Assembly: GCA_030015575.1 (NCBI GenBank)
Contig: CM057344.1
Coordinates: forward strand, 185,831,044-185,895,043
Source: Agapanthus africanus
Lineage: Eukaryota; Streptophyta; Magnoliopsida; Asparagales; Amaryllidaceae
DNA: 64,000 bases
Reading direction: 5' to 3'
Position 1 is the stretch's first letter. Each line of letters starts with the position of its first letter. The notes beneath the pieces are model-generated. The model was not told where the DNA came from. It made no database searches and saw only the letters and a list, made by a program, of their open reading frames with translations. The position numbers were made by a program, and so were the translations under genes. This document shows, piece by piece, positions 20,359 through 31,851 of the stretch.

Positions 20359-22400
20359 TGTTGGTCGTAGTGCCCTCAAAGTCAATTATTGGATCGCAGG
20401 CACGTGATTGCAATGATTGAGGAGGATCTATACCGGTAGGACAGTCTTACTCGAGATGATAGTATGCTATCTGGTTTTCCTTTATCATCGTGTACATTTT
20501 TAGGTGACATGATCACTATTACACATAGATAGAGCCCTTAGGATTCTTGCTTGACTACTAGCACTCCGGAGTAGACTAGTGTATACAGTCGAGACCCCGA
20601 CGAGGGGCGGTGGCCGATTTCATAAGCCATTGGTGTCTGTTGGTTCACCTAAGATGTTTACAGGTGCTCATTAGGTTATGAGTGCAACGGACAGGACACG
20701 CCGGGAACATGCTAGTTGGTATTATACCTAGCGTCCAATAGCATTTCCCTGGTGACATGTGTACAGGTTAGTTCATCGACTTGAGGTCGTCATTTGTCTC
20801 GTGTGAGTTCCCACTGTGCTTTGATTATTACCCTACCACGGCTCAAAGGAGTCGTGCAAACAGATTTTAGTTGGGTATAGTCCCGAGCCACATAGGGGCA
20901 GTGAGTGGATCGGCAGGGGATTCGTCTCACCCGGTATTGGGGGTGAGATCGCGCTGTGTCTAGGAGAGCCATTACACCAAGTCCTTGGCCAAGGCAGGTG
21001 AGAATTACTGGTACGTATTCCAGTATTTTCTCAGGGTGTTCAGGGCTACCCTCCGACATGACTTATACAGCTTTTGGGGGTCTGACGTTACCAGCCCTTA
21101 GGCCAGATATGCGATGCTTATAGACGAACGGACCGGACTGTACGGATATTGTCACCGATAGGCTCAGTGGGGTTTCAGGATGAGTTCGCACATTAGGTTC
21201 CCTTTCGATCAGTACATGGGTAGCCGTTACGTACAGCTAGTACCACTGGCGTGCTTGTGGTTAAACCCACTGCCAGAGTATTGACGAGTCTTTAGAGTCC
21301 CCCACAGATTGTTTCCCAAGTTCGGGCGAAACATTATAGAGGCCGTATGGTTTTATGGCAGGGTTCGAACATGCACATGCACTTGTGCCTGTGTCTTGGT
21401 TCGGACAGATAATACTGGTGGGCTTTGGTTTAAGCCGGATCCAAGTATTATATTGTGTAGGAGTATTTTTGTCTCTTTGCATTTTGTATTCGGTCGGAAT
21501 ACAAATGCGGGTATGTTTATACTATAGTGGGGCAATCCTGTAATTAGTTACGGGATCGCTTTTTGAAGTTGCCTGTTTGTATCTTCGTTTCGGCCATTTT
21601 CCTTTCTATCCTTCTTGGCTGAATTTCTTATTGTGAGGTTTTTTTTTTTGCGATTGTTACATTTATAAAGGGAGGGGGTTTTTTGTGGTGGCTGTGGCTC
21701 CAGCAGCATCCACAAGCTTCTAGGCTTGATGAGGTGTTTTGTGACTCACTAAAGTTTTAATTTCTTTTGTCCAAGCTTAAGATATTAGTGTTGATCTTTT
21801 GTGATGGATATTTTTCATATAGTCACCATTCTTTAGCTTGTGCTCACCCTCTCACATCATTGGCCGGCCCCACCCAATTCAGCCCTTATAATGGCCGAGC
21901 CTCATTTGTGTAAGGAGAGAGATTCATTACAAAAGAAATGGCCGAGCCTCATTTTTAATGGAAATTGATTCATTTGCAAAATTTCCATGCTCACTTCTCT
22001 CCATTCAAATGGCAACTTCAATTTACCATTACCCAAAGGCTTGGGTTCCTTGAGACAAAGTATTCTACACTATCTCTACATCAATCTTGGACATGTCGGC
22101 TAGCAAACTTCATGTCCGAGTTGCCTCGGTTTAGAGGCAGGAGCCCGTATAAAGATCCGTTGACGTGGAGCCACCTTGACAAGGAGACGGGAGATCGGAG
22201 ATGCCGCGAGGAGCGTGGGATGATGGCTAAAGACCGAAAGACACGGATCGATCGGTATAGCCATTCTATTATCTTTATAGTTAGCTAGTTTAGCGTTAAT
22301 GGAAAGATCTGAGTTATAGTATGCGATAGCGCCAGTTGTAAAAGTATTTGTTCCGCGTTTAGCCTCAGATTATTGGCCGGGGCGCTACCGTATACTTACA
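20359..22400 (+). mobile_element. 5' LTR of element 2a
   Basis: 2042 bp, TGTTGG...CTTACA. It lacks about 105 bp that the 3' LTR has (around 28035-28135; junction here near 20561-20566) and has about 25 bp that the 3' LTR lost near 28731. It contains TATAAAG and a hairpin ATCCTGTAA-TTAG-TTACGGGAT at 21536-21557. Confidence 0.9.
21664..21670 (+). promoter_or_regulatory. TATA box of element 2a LTR
   Basis: TATAAAG in ACATTTATAAAGGGAGGG, repeated in the 3' LTR at 29214-29220. Likely core promoter by sequence. Confidence 0.5.
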
Positions 22401-22412
22401 TGGTATCAGAGC
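22401..22412 (+). other. Primer binding site of element 2a (tRNA-iMet)
   Basis: TGGTATCAGAGC immediately after the LTR. Confidence 0.92.
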
Positions 22413-22607
22413 CACGCCATTAACCTTTACTAGCTTGTTCTAACGTTTTTAAAATATCGATCGAACGAAATTTCCAAAACCGCATTTTTCATGATAAAGT
22501 TTCTGTCGAATTTTTAAACTGGTCTAAAAATTATTTTGAGCATCTCAGAAAATCGTGCAGGCTTTTCTAAGGCTCTGTAAGAAATTTGGGCGACTGAACC
22601 ATCAAGA

Positions 22608-22660
22608 CCGCCGCGGAACCTCTGTCCAAGACTTGTATTGGCCGCGGTTCCGCCGCCGTT
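22608..22660 (+). other. GC-rich dyad 200 nt after the primer site, element 2a
   Basis: GCGGAACC (22613-22620) pairs with GGTTCCGC (22646-22653) across 25 nt. Equivalent to 12329-12391 and 60248-60300. Confidence 0.65.
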
Positions 22661-23821
22661 TTGAGGCTTCAGTGCACCATATTTCTTCTGGGTGTCTTTC
22701 ATGTGGAATTGTGGTTTCTGGAATATTTTGTTTGGGCCCAGATTTTGTTTGAGTACTGGAGTTGTACTTGGGGCCCACTTCAGGATGTTTTGTCGATCGG
22801 AATTTTAAATGTGTCAGTTTACAATACTTAAATTATATCTCCGACCGTGAATGTCATTCGAGAGGTAAATCGTGTCTAATTGCTATAGCTCTTTTAGACA
22901 GGTTTGCGAACGTGACATTCGCGTTGATGTTCTGTGTTGTGCTGTGATGTTGCGGATTTGTCGTGCTGGATAGCTGTGTGCAATGGTAGTGCAGTTTGGA
23001 TTTATTTGTACATTTGATATTGCGGGGCGAGCATCCAACATGTGGACTGACGTCACTGCCTGTTTGTATATTATTCTTTTGGGGCACGACCGGGTTGAGG
23101 TCGATGTACCCGTTGTACATATTTTCATTTCTGTACTAGGTTTACCCCGCGACGGAGTGCACGGATAGCCGGGTTCTGGAGGGCAATGGGTCCGCATATC
23201 ATGGCTTTGAGAGGAAGAGGGCCTCACTCTAGAATTGGCAGACTATTCTCCGCACTCGTAGGGGGTACAGGTTGACCCAAGGAGGGGTGCTCAAGTTACC
23301 AGATTCCGTGAAGTGCCGGGTGGTCCATTCACTTTGCTGTAGGGGGCTGCCTCGCTTTAGGTTTTGGTGGGTAACTTGCCGCACCCGTAGGGGTCTAGGT
23401 TTTCATTTTACAGGCTATCTACAAGACCAGGGGAACGTCGGGTTTCAGTTGCGGCTCTGTGAAACCCGGGGATCCCAGATTACCTGTATTGTTCTGTGAT
23501 GCTTATTACTTTTCTGTAATGTTGCGTTTATCATGCCTGGAGCGATTATTGTATATTGGTATATATACTAATAGATGTTGTATATGTTTTACACCCGCGC
23601 TAGTCCAGTCCCCGCTCTATCGTTAGTTAAGTAACCTAACGGGTGATGACGGGACCCAGTGACCAATGCGGATGGCATTTACGTACATTTTATTTTCGTT
23701 CTTTTCTAGTGTGATTAATGATAGGACTGCATTGATTCTAATCAATGCAAGGAAAACAATCCTGTTTGACGTTGTTGGAACAGTTTTCAAAAGTGTTATT
23801 ATAAAGACGTTTTCTTTTGTT

Positions 23822-24049
23822 TTGCACAGTAGTATTCAGTTGGAATATCCTGCACCTCATTCGACAAGGCAAGGGCCAAGATCCCTTCACCGGGAGTGAC
23901 CCCTTGGGCAGAAGTTTGTGTCTAGGTAATAACTTCGCTATAGTCGATTACTTGTTGTTTTGCATCGCGGTATTCAGTTGGAATATTCTGCACCTCATTC
24001 TACGAGGAAAGAGCCGAGATCTTTTCACCAGGAGTGACCTCTTTAGCGA
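23822..24049 (+). repeat. Duplicated leader module, element 2a
   Basis: Two direct copies about 135 bp apart: ATTCAGTTGGAATATCCTGC, then CACCTCATTCGACAAGG or its variant, then GAGATC-CTTCACCGGGAGTG-type sequence. It is the plus-sense equivalent of 6941-7166 in A. Confidence 0.75.
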
Positions 24050-24184
24050 AGGTTTTCGCCACTATATTTTGTAAAAAGCTATCAGGTTCCTTCAGCGAGA
24101 TCAAGTTCGTTACGTTAATGGTTTTTCGCTAAAAACCAACCGTAGCCCTCCTTCATTTCATATGAATGGTCAGTAGTATTCAAG

Positions 24185-24398
24185 CTATGTTTGTTTTGCC
24201 TTTAGTCAAGACATAGTGATTGGTAGTTGCTGGGGTGTTCACATGTTGCATAGATAGATGCGTTGGTTTGGGACAGCCGTACAGCCTTGTTAGCCCTTAG
24301 TCAAGGGCGAGTACGGGTGGGTTCAAATTAACAAGATAATGACGGGAAGAAAATGACATGTGACTTATGATTTGTTGGCCCTTAGTCAAGGTCATAAG
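24185..24398 (+). other. Triple-hairpin array, element 2a leader
   Basis: Outer stems: CTATGT 24185-24190 with ACATAG 24211-24216; CCGTAC 24277-24282 with GTACGG 24311-24316; CTTATGA 24364-24370 with TCATAAG 24392-24398. Loops are CTTTA, CCTTA and CCTTA. Confidence 0.75.
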
Positions 24399-24779
24399 AG
24401 CATGAGGCAAAAATCCATATCGGGAGTTTCTAAAGAAACTGAAACTTGCAGGGCATGCGCATACCTTCTGGAGTGTGATAACGTGAGTGGATTCCTTCAC
24501 ATTATCATGCGATGATAGTTGGATCTCGATTCCCACTGATGAGTTGGTTTACTCTTCGGGTGATCCCGGCTAATTCTTCTTTCAGGTTTGGAGGAGAATT
24601 TGACGGTACAGTGGGAGGTTTCCTGATTAGATAAAGTGATAACCATTCTGACCTAGGTTAGAGCGCAGAGTGTTTCTTTTCTCTCTCTCTTTGGCAGCGA
24701 CCATTGACCGACCCTAGACTATGACTCAGTGACCAAGTTGACCGAAACTTCTTAAAATACTAGCTTTTGGATTGTCTGA

Positions 24780-25440
24780 GTTGCATAAGTCATTGTCGCT
24801 CCTTCTTTACCCTTTGCATTTCTCCAGAACACCTCGTATTTCTACGAACATCCACTTCCATTGGATAAATCCATCGTATGGTTATATACGAACTTGAAGG
24901 GACTTCTTCGAGGATGGATCCAGGTTCAGGAGAAAATAAATTGGTTTATTCAGTTGTCTTTTATCATCACCTTCTCTCAGGTTGCGAGGGCTTCTTGGTT
25001 TAGGAGAGTACACCTATTACGCTTATTGGATAGTCTTCTTCCAAACCATAGGCTGGTGCCGAACGGTAGGGAAGGGAGAAAACCATTAAGCCTAACGAAG
25101 GTGTACAGAAGGTAATAACTAAAGACAAAATAAAGGGATTAGAAAGAGGGCAAAGTAAATTGCGACTGCTGTCATTCACGACCAAACCGCGTAGTTCATC
25201 GCCACTCCTACTTCACCTTTGTTTTTCTCCAGTTCAGGAGAAATGGAATAAGGTTTTATTCAGTTGTCTTTTATCATCACCTTCTCTCAGGTTGCAAGTA
25301 CTCCTAGGATTAGGAGAGTACACCTATTATGCTTACTGGATAGTCTTCTTCCAAACCATAGGCTGGTACCGAACGGTAGGGAAGGAAGAAAGCCATTCAG
25401 CCTAATGATGGTGTACAGAAGGTAATGACTAAAGACAAAT
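24780..25440 (+). repeat. Duplicated filler in place of gag, element 2a
   Basis: Two direct copies of a unit containing TTCAGTTGTCTTTTATCATC, a GGAGAGTACACCTATTA block and CAAACCATAGGCTGG. The first copy is about 24795-25190, the second about 25200-25440. The second copy lacks about 110 bp that element 2b keeps at the same place. I do not recognise a protein in it. Confidence 0.7.
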
Positions 25441-25559
25441 AAAGGGATTTGGAGAGATGGCAAAGAAATATACGGTTATAGTCATGAATTAGATTATGGA
25501 AGAGGCATTACTAGGAATACCAGGATACCCCTTCGAAACATTTTCATGTTTCACTGTGC

Positions 25560-27819
25560 GTTGTTAAAGGAAAACTGTTTTCCCGATTAGATACTTACTC
25601 CAGGGTATGTATTTACCAGGTATGATTCTCACATCCGTATTGTTTTACAGATGATGAGTGGGAGCAAGTTATTGGGAATTAGGTGATCATCCTCATTATA
25701 TCGGAATTCATTGTAATTGGTGATATTTGAGGAAATCTCCTGGGTACAGTTTTCAACCTACGATGCATAGGTTTTGAGTTATTCAACTCAGTGGACTTAT
25801 ACAGAGTATTGTATGTTGTCCAGTGTCCATCAGGACAAAGGGGTTGGTCCTCGTACTATGTTCTATTTACTCGTGACTTCTCTAGTTTTTAGACAAGTGT
25901 ATCGTTGAAATACAATGTCTAAGTTTTGAGAAGTTATAGGTACAAGAATAAAGTAGAGAACCAGGTGTCGCAAGTATCGGGATTCTTCAAGGTGATCGAA
26001 GATGTAGATACTTGTGATTAGTATTCAGTTGATAGTAATGGTTTTGAGAAACTTGTTTCTCTTTCAGGTTACTCATAATTGGATGGACTCCTAAGTTGAC
26101 TAATGCTGATTAGCCTCTTTCTATTAAGTTGACATGCACTGGAGACAGCTGCATGATTTGAATCTGGTTCCAATTAAATAAGTGCCAAAGTTTCTATATT
26201 GGATATAGAATGTTTCATATCTTAACGATGTTATGGTACGGAGAGTTGTCCGGCTTATGCTTAAAACCAGACTCTAGATAACTCAAAGCACGTTTCTGTA
26301 ATGTCAGTTTGTGGGTTGACCCGGGCTATGTCAAGGGTTGACTTTCTACAATTTGGAAGATCAATAGTGATATTGTTCTTGACTCGCCACAGATTTAGTA
26401 AAATGGATTTTTTCAGAAAATGGTAGTGGAAGTATGGTAGAACTGGAATTGATTCCAGAACCGCAAACGATTACGGAAAATTTAATAGAACCTAAAGCTT
26501 CAATCAGGTTTGACATTCCATTAGCCACTCCGCAGATATGATGGGTAACCGCAGGCACCCAAGAGGTACTTTAATAGCCTCAAGGATGGTGACAGGGAGG
26601 TTCTTGTTTACTCACACTTGATACTACTGTTGTTCCAAGCTATGAGACCCGGCAGGAGGATAAGTATAGCGTCGTTCTAAACTAGTTTTAGAAGTGCACG
26701 CATATATTATTCTGCCAGAGAGTTGTTGTGGTCAGTGGGAGCAGCGGAAGCATAGTGGGCAAGTAGCTTATGTCTATTTATAAACTGAAGCAGATAGCGG
26801 AGATAGATAATCTACTTTTGATGTGACAGTCATGGGTTTGACTTCATCAGAATAGGGGATGGATCTGTTAAGAAGATAGTAGAGTGCGATGTCCTGGTAT
26901 TTGTATGACATATACATAGTAGGAAGTAGAATTCCTATACTACGATCGGTTATACTTTGGTTTTCACACAGTTGTTTCTCCACATAGGATATGGATATAA
27001 TATCAGACATTCTGGTTACTAGATCTATGGTTTTAGATCTAGATTTGGGTAGTTTCCCAATCTGGGTACTTAAACAGTATTCTAAAGGTGTTTTAGAATG
27101 GACGACTCCTGGCATGGTGGTGTACCTGCAGGTGATGGAGTCTCCCTCTCTAAAGGTGTCTTACAGACTAAAGGGAAAAGGGATGTGCGTGATTAACATA
27201 TCACTTGCTTAGGCAATTGAGTTGATCATGATATGTCAAGTACCACACCAGATGTTGTTTTTGCACTAGCTGCTATAAGTTTATATTAATCCAATACTGG
27301 AGAAACATTAGGAAGCAATTTTGGAATATAAGTGGATGTTCTATGGATTTGATGACGGCAGCCTCCTTTAGGGACGGTTATCATTCCAGGCTTCCAAGGT
27401 GACATGGATGACAAAGTTGCTGTCAGAGTTATAGTTTTCCCTCTGACAAGGGGCAGTAGTTTGGACAGGTGGTCCAACAGGATACTGTGGGAGGCATGGT
27501 GCAGGATACTGATTAGGTTCAGTTGACGATACAGTCTAAGAAGTTTGGATTTGGAGTTCATTTATGAACTAGGTCCCATCAGATATCCAGACACATTCAA
27601 AAACATGTATTACACAATTCGGGAGATAGCTTTCTCCACGAACTTGAGATTAAGAGAGACATAGAAAGAAACATCAGGGCCGATCCACTCGATGAGGCTA
27701 TTTCTCGAACACAAGGGTTTTACAAACGAGCTTTGTGAAACTGGTTAGTAGAGGAGTTGGGTGTTCGGTATCACACGGGCTGTGAGTATGCGACATCGCA
27801 ATAATTAGCCTTAAGTGAA
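25560..27819 (+). pseudogene. Decayed pol, element 2a
   Basis: Copia pol is traceable only by scattered matches: a protease-like DSHI stretch near 25625; integrase-like text near 25840-25960 (RDFS, then YKNKVEN); ELIPEPQTITENLIEP-like linker at 26440-26500; SGSSGS...SIYKLKQ near 26735-26795; TPDVVFALAAIS near 27245-27280; and a SHQISRHIQKH-like RNase H end at 27565-27605. Stops and shifts are everywhere. Element 2b has the same decayed text from 63300 on. Confidence 0.75.
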
Positions 27820-27829
27820 AGTGGGAGAT
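27817..27829 (+). other. Polypurine tract of element 2a
   Basis: GAAAGTGGGAGAT directly before the LTR. Confidence 0.88.
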
Positions 27830-29950
27830 TGTTGGTCGTAGTGCCCTTAAAGTCAATTATTGGATCACAGGCACGTGATTGCAATGATTGAGGAGGATCT
27901 ATACCGGTAGGACAGTCTTACTCGAGATGATAGTATGCTATCTGGTTTTCCTTTATCATTGTGTACAGCTTTAGGTGACATGATCACTATTACACGTTGA
28001 TAGAGCCCTTAGGATTCTTTCTTGACTACCAGCAGTATGATGGCGATCATATACGTGAGAGTTAGGTAGTCCATAAGCACATCCTTAAAAGTGGTCCCTA
28101 GTCGTTGGAGTTTCGAGACAGAGCATCGATACTCCGGAATAGACTAGTATATACAGTCGAGACCCCGACGAGGGGCGGTGGCTGGTCTCACAAGCCATTG
28201 GTGTCAGTTGGTTCACCTAAGATGTATACAGGTGCTCATTAGGTTATGAGTGCACCGAACAGGACTCGCCGGGAACATGCTAATTGGTATTATACCTAGC
28301 GTCATATAGCAGTTCCCTGGTGACATGTGTACAGGTTAGTTCATCGACCTGTGGTCGTCATTTGTCTCGTGTGAGTTCCCACTGTGCTTTGATTATTACC
28401 CTACCATGGCTCAAACGAGTCGTGCAAACAGGTTTTAGTTGGGTACAGTCCCGAGCCACATAGGGGCAGTGAGCGGATCGGCAGGGGATTCGTCTCTCCC
28501 GGTATTGGGGATGAGATCGCACTGTGTCTAGGAGAGCCATTACAGCAAGTCCTTGGCCAAGGCAAGTGAGAATTACTGGTAGGTATTCCAGTAGTTTCTC
28601 AGGGTGTTCAGGGCTACCCTCCGACATGACTTATACAGCTTTTGGGGGTCTGACGTTACCAGCCCCTAGGCCGGATATGCGATGCTTATAGACGAACGGA
28701 CTGGACTATATGGATATTGTCACTGATAGGCATGAGTTCGCTCATTAGCTTTCTTTTCGGTCAGTACATGGGCAGCCGTTACGTAAAGCTAGTACCACTG
28801 ACCTGCTTGTGGTTAAACCCACTGCCAGAGTATTGACGAGTGTTCAGAGTCCCCTACAGATTGTTTCCCAAGTTCGGGCGAAACGTTTTAGAGGCCGTAT
28901 GGTTTTATAGAAGGGTTCGAACATGCACGTGCACTTGTGCACGTGTCTTGGTTCGGACAGATAATACTGGTGGGCTTTGGTTTAAGCCGGATCCAAGTAT
29001 TATATTGTGTAGGAGTATTTTTGTCTCTTTGCATTTTGTATTCGGTCGGAATACAAATGCGGGTATGTTTATACTGTAGTGGGGTTATCCTGTAGTTAGT
29101 TACGGGATCACTTTTTGAAGTTGCCAGTTTGTATCTTCGTTTCGGCCATTTTCCTTTCTGTCCTTCTTGGCTGAGTTTCTTGTTGTGAGGTTTTTTTTTG
29201 CAATTGTTACATTTATAAAGGGAGGGGTTTTTTTTGTGGTGGCTGGGGCTCTAGCAGCATCCACAAGCTTCTAGGCTTGATGAGGTGTTTTGTGACTTAC
29301 TAAAGTTTTAATTTCTTTTGTCCAAGCTTAAGATATTAGTGTTGATCTTTTGTGATGGATATTTTTCATATAGTCACCATTCTTTAGCTTGTGCTCACCC
29401 CCCACCTCATTGGCCGACCCCGCCCTATTCAGCCCTTATAATGGCCGAGCCTCATTTGTGTGAGGGGAGAGATTCATTACAAAAGAAATGGACGGGCCTC
29501 ATTTTGAATGGAAATTGATTCATTTGCAAAATTTCCATGCTCACTTCTTTCCATTCAAATGGCAACTTCAATTTACCATTACCCAAAGGCTTAGGTTCCT
29601 TGAGACAAAGTATTCTACACTATTTCTACATCAATCTTGGACATGTCGGCTAGCAAACTTCATGTCTGTGTTGCCTCAGTTTAGAGGCGGGAGCCTGTAT
29701 AAAGATCCGTTGACGTGGTTCTACCTTGACGAGGAGACAGGAGATCGGAGATGCCGCGAGGAGCGTGGAATGATGGCTAAAGACTGAAGGACACGGATCG
29801 ATCGGTATAGCCATTCTATCATCTTTGTAGTTAGCTAGTTTAGCATTAATGGCAAGATCCGGATTATAGTATGCGATAGCGCCAGTTGTAAAAGTTTTTG
29901 TTTCGTGTTTGGCCTCAGATTATTGGCCGGGGCGCTACTGTAGACTTACA
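27830..29950 (+). mobile_element. 3' LTR of element 2a
   Basis: 2121 bp, TGTTGG...CTTACA, followed by target copy TATTA. Contains the inverted G-box pair and TATAAAG (29214-29220). Confidence 0.9.
28926..28945 (+). promoter_or_regulatory. Inverted G-box palindrome in the LTR
   Basis: CACGTGCAC (28926-28934) and GTGCACGTG (28937-28945) around TT. It holds two CACGTG cores, the binding core of bZIP and bHLH factors. Element 2b has CACGTGCG/CGCACGTG around TTTT at 59059-59078, and element 1 has a shorter form at 11135-11150. Confidence 0.45.
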
Positions 29951-29955
29951 TATTA

Positions 29956-31189
29956 CATATAACCGACTAATATCATATGTAACAACTTATCGAACCAACA
30001 CTTGATCCGATAACCCGGCTATATCGCATATAACCGACCAATGTCATAAATCGCGAGAATAGAATATGGTATCTCATATCGTATTAATCTCGGTCCCGTA
30101 TATATCACATATGTGCTCCTACTCCATTTTACTTAAGCCAGAAAACCCCTGTGTAGGACTCTAAAGACCAGTCAATACGCCGGCAGTAGGTGATGATCAT
30201 ATCAAACACCCACAAGCCGCAAGCGATCTTCTAAACGTAACGGCCAACCGGGTATTGAGTGATTCGAAGATCAACAAGAAAGCCTGCTAGTACTCCTACG
30301 AATCCAATGAGTAACACTACCGTACAGTCCGGTCTCTTCACTTGATATGTCGCATATCTCGTCTAGAGATGGTAATCATCAGACCTCGGTAACTCGATAA
30401 GTCGTGTCGATATGAGGCTCATAACGGGGCGAGAAACTACTGATAACACTTACCGGTATATCTCTGAAGCAGCCTTGTCCAAGGACTTCCTGTTATAGCC
30501 AATCGAGCACAGCGCAACATCAAATCCCAATACCGGGAGACACGAAACCCCTCCTATCACTCATTGCCTCCATGTGACTCGGGACTGTACCCAAAAGCCA
30601 CCGTTTTGCAGGTTCTCTTGAACATGGTAAGGTGGAAATCAAAGCACGGTGGGAATCACACAAGACTCAATGACAATCTCGGGTCTACAGACTTAACCTA
30701 TACCAGTGTCATCAGAGAACTGACATCTGACGTTAGGTATAATACCATATGGGAGTTCTCGGCGAGTCCGTTCAGTGTACTCAGTCTCCACTGAGCACCC
30801 GAATCCTGTCTCAGATGTCAAACACCAATGGATACGGGATCATCCATCGCCCATCTACATGGGTCGAGAAGCTATACGCTAGTCTACTCTGGTATATCGA
30901 TGCCCTGTCTCGATACACCCTTGACTAGGAACATTTGAAGGATGTACTTAACGACTACTCTGTCCCCACTAGTGTGATCTACATCATAGTCCTAGTAGTC
31001 AAGTACTCATCGTAAGGGCTTTATCAACATGTAACATAGAGACAATCAACGTACATGTTAAGATAAAGAGAAACCAAATAGCATACTATCATGTCGAGCA
31101 AGAAAGTCCTCCATATATATGTCCAAGCATCTACTACAATATACATCGCATGTACAGTAATGGCCTTTAGGGCATACATATCACTAACA
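29956..31189 (-). mobile_element. 5' LTR of element A, piece 3 of 3
   Basis: Resumes after element 2a with CATATAACCGACTAATATC and runs to CTAACA at 31189. Matches the C LTR at 45100-46328. No gene. Confidence 0.88.
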
Positions 31190-31850
31190 GGTATCATCCA
31201 GATCTTCCATGGAGAATCCTCGTGATAAGAGGAGCTTGACCGAGTGTATCATAGGAAACCCTTTCCTATCAAGAGTATGTCATCTACGTACAATACGAGG
31301 AAGACAACCTTACTCTCTACAACCTTTTTGTATAAACAAGGTTCATCTACATTTTTAAAGAATTCAAACACTTTGACTGCCACATCAAAACAGATGTTCC
31401 AACTCCGCGATGCATGCTTTAATCCTGATGGACTTAAGCATTGCCACTGGAGAAAAGGTTTCATCAAAAATCACACCTAGTTATTGACGAAAACCTTTTA
31501 CTACAAGTCTAGTTTTGAAAGTCTCAACTTTTCCATTTACACCAAGAATCTTTTCAAGATCCACTTTCTCCCGATGGGTTTTACCCTTTCAGGTGCAACA
31601 TGCAAAGTCATACTTTGTTGGTGTACTTGGATTCCATCTTTGATCGCATAGGATCTAGAATTTTCACAGAGTCCCTACTCGTGATGGCATGCCTGCACCT
31701 AGTTGGGTCATCATCTACCATGATGCAATCCTTTCTCCTACCGTCACCGAGGAAACCATAGTATCTCTCAGGTGGATAAGGAACCTTACCAGATTCGCGG
31801 AGAGGCTGAGGTTCGTTGGAGACTATTGAATCCTCTGGTTTCACCAAATC
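31190..31850 (-). pseudogene. Reverse transcriptase relic, element B
   Basis: The minus strand keeps LKHASRSWNICFDVAVK and an intact LYVDDILLIG box (31249-31467). Just before them the sequence goes straight from a KPF-QWQCL relic (the SPVAMLKSI region) to LKHASRSW, so about 170 nt that would carry the first catalytic Asp are deleted. The linker ESGKVPYPPERYYGFL and MRSKMESKYTNKV are readable at 31608-31847. Truncated at 31190 by element A. Confidence 0.8.
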
Positions 31851-31851
31851 A

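Larger units (their letters stand above)
22413..24710 (+). mobile_element. Untranslated leader of element 2a
   Basis: 2.3 kb with no credible gene. Contains the GC dyad, the duplicated module, the triple hairpin and, at 24675-24699, a pyrimidine tract ending in GGCAG just before the decayed gag start (ATG changed to ATT at 24703). Confidence 0.75.
20359..29950 (+). mobile_element. Copia element 2a, non-autonomous
   Basis: 9.6-kb plus-strand element with exact 5-bp target duplication TATTA (20354-20358 and 29951-29955), two LTRs, tRNA-iMet primer site and polypurine tract. The LTR is a distant relative of the element 1 LTR; they share for example GGTTTAAGCCGGATCC-type and CATCGATACTCCGGA blocks. 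There is no gag. A duplicated filler stands in its place, followed by a heavily decayed pol. A second copy (2b) with the same defects starts at 57975, so the defective form itself multiplied. Confidence 0.9.
2785..31189 (-). mobile_element. Copia element A, defective, carrying nested insertions
   Basis: Minus-strand Ty1/copia element. Its parts are a 3' LTR remnant (2785-2948), polypurine tract (2949-2962), decayed RNase H, RT, IN, PR and gag stub (2963-6173), a 3 kb leader (6174-9174), the primer site (9175-9186) and a 5' LTR (9188-31189). The 5' LTR is broken into three pieces by element 1 (10015-20234) and element 2a (20359-29950). Taken together the pieces give an LTR of about 2.18 kb, close to the 2217 bp of element C. 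Its right end at 31189 abuts the RT of element B, so A inserted into B. Confidence 0.85.
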
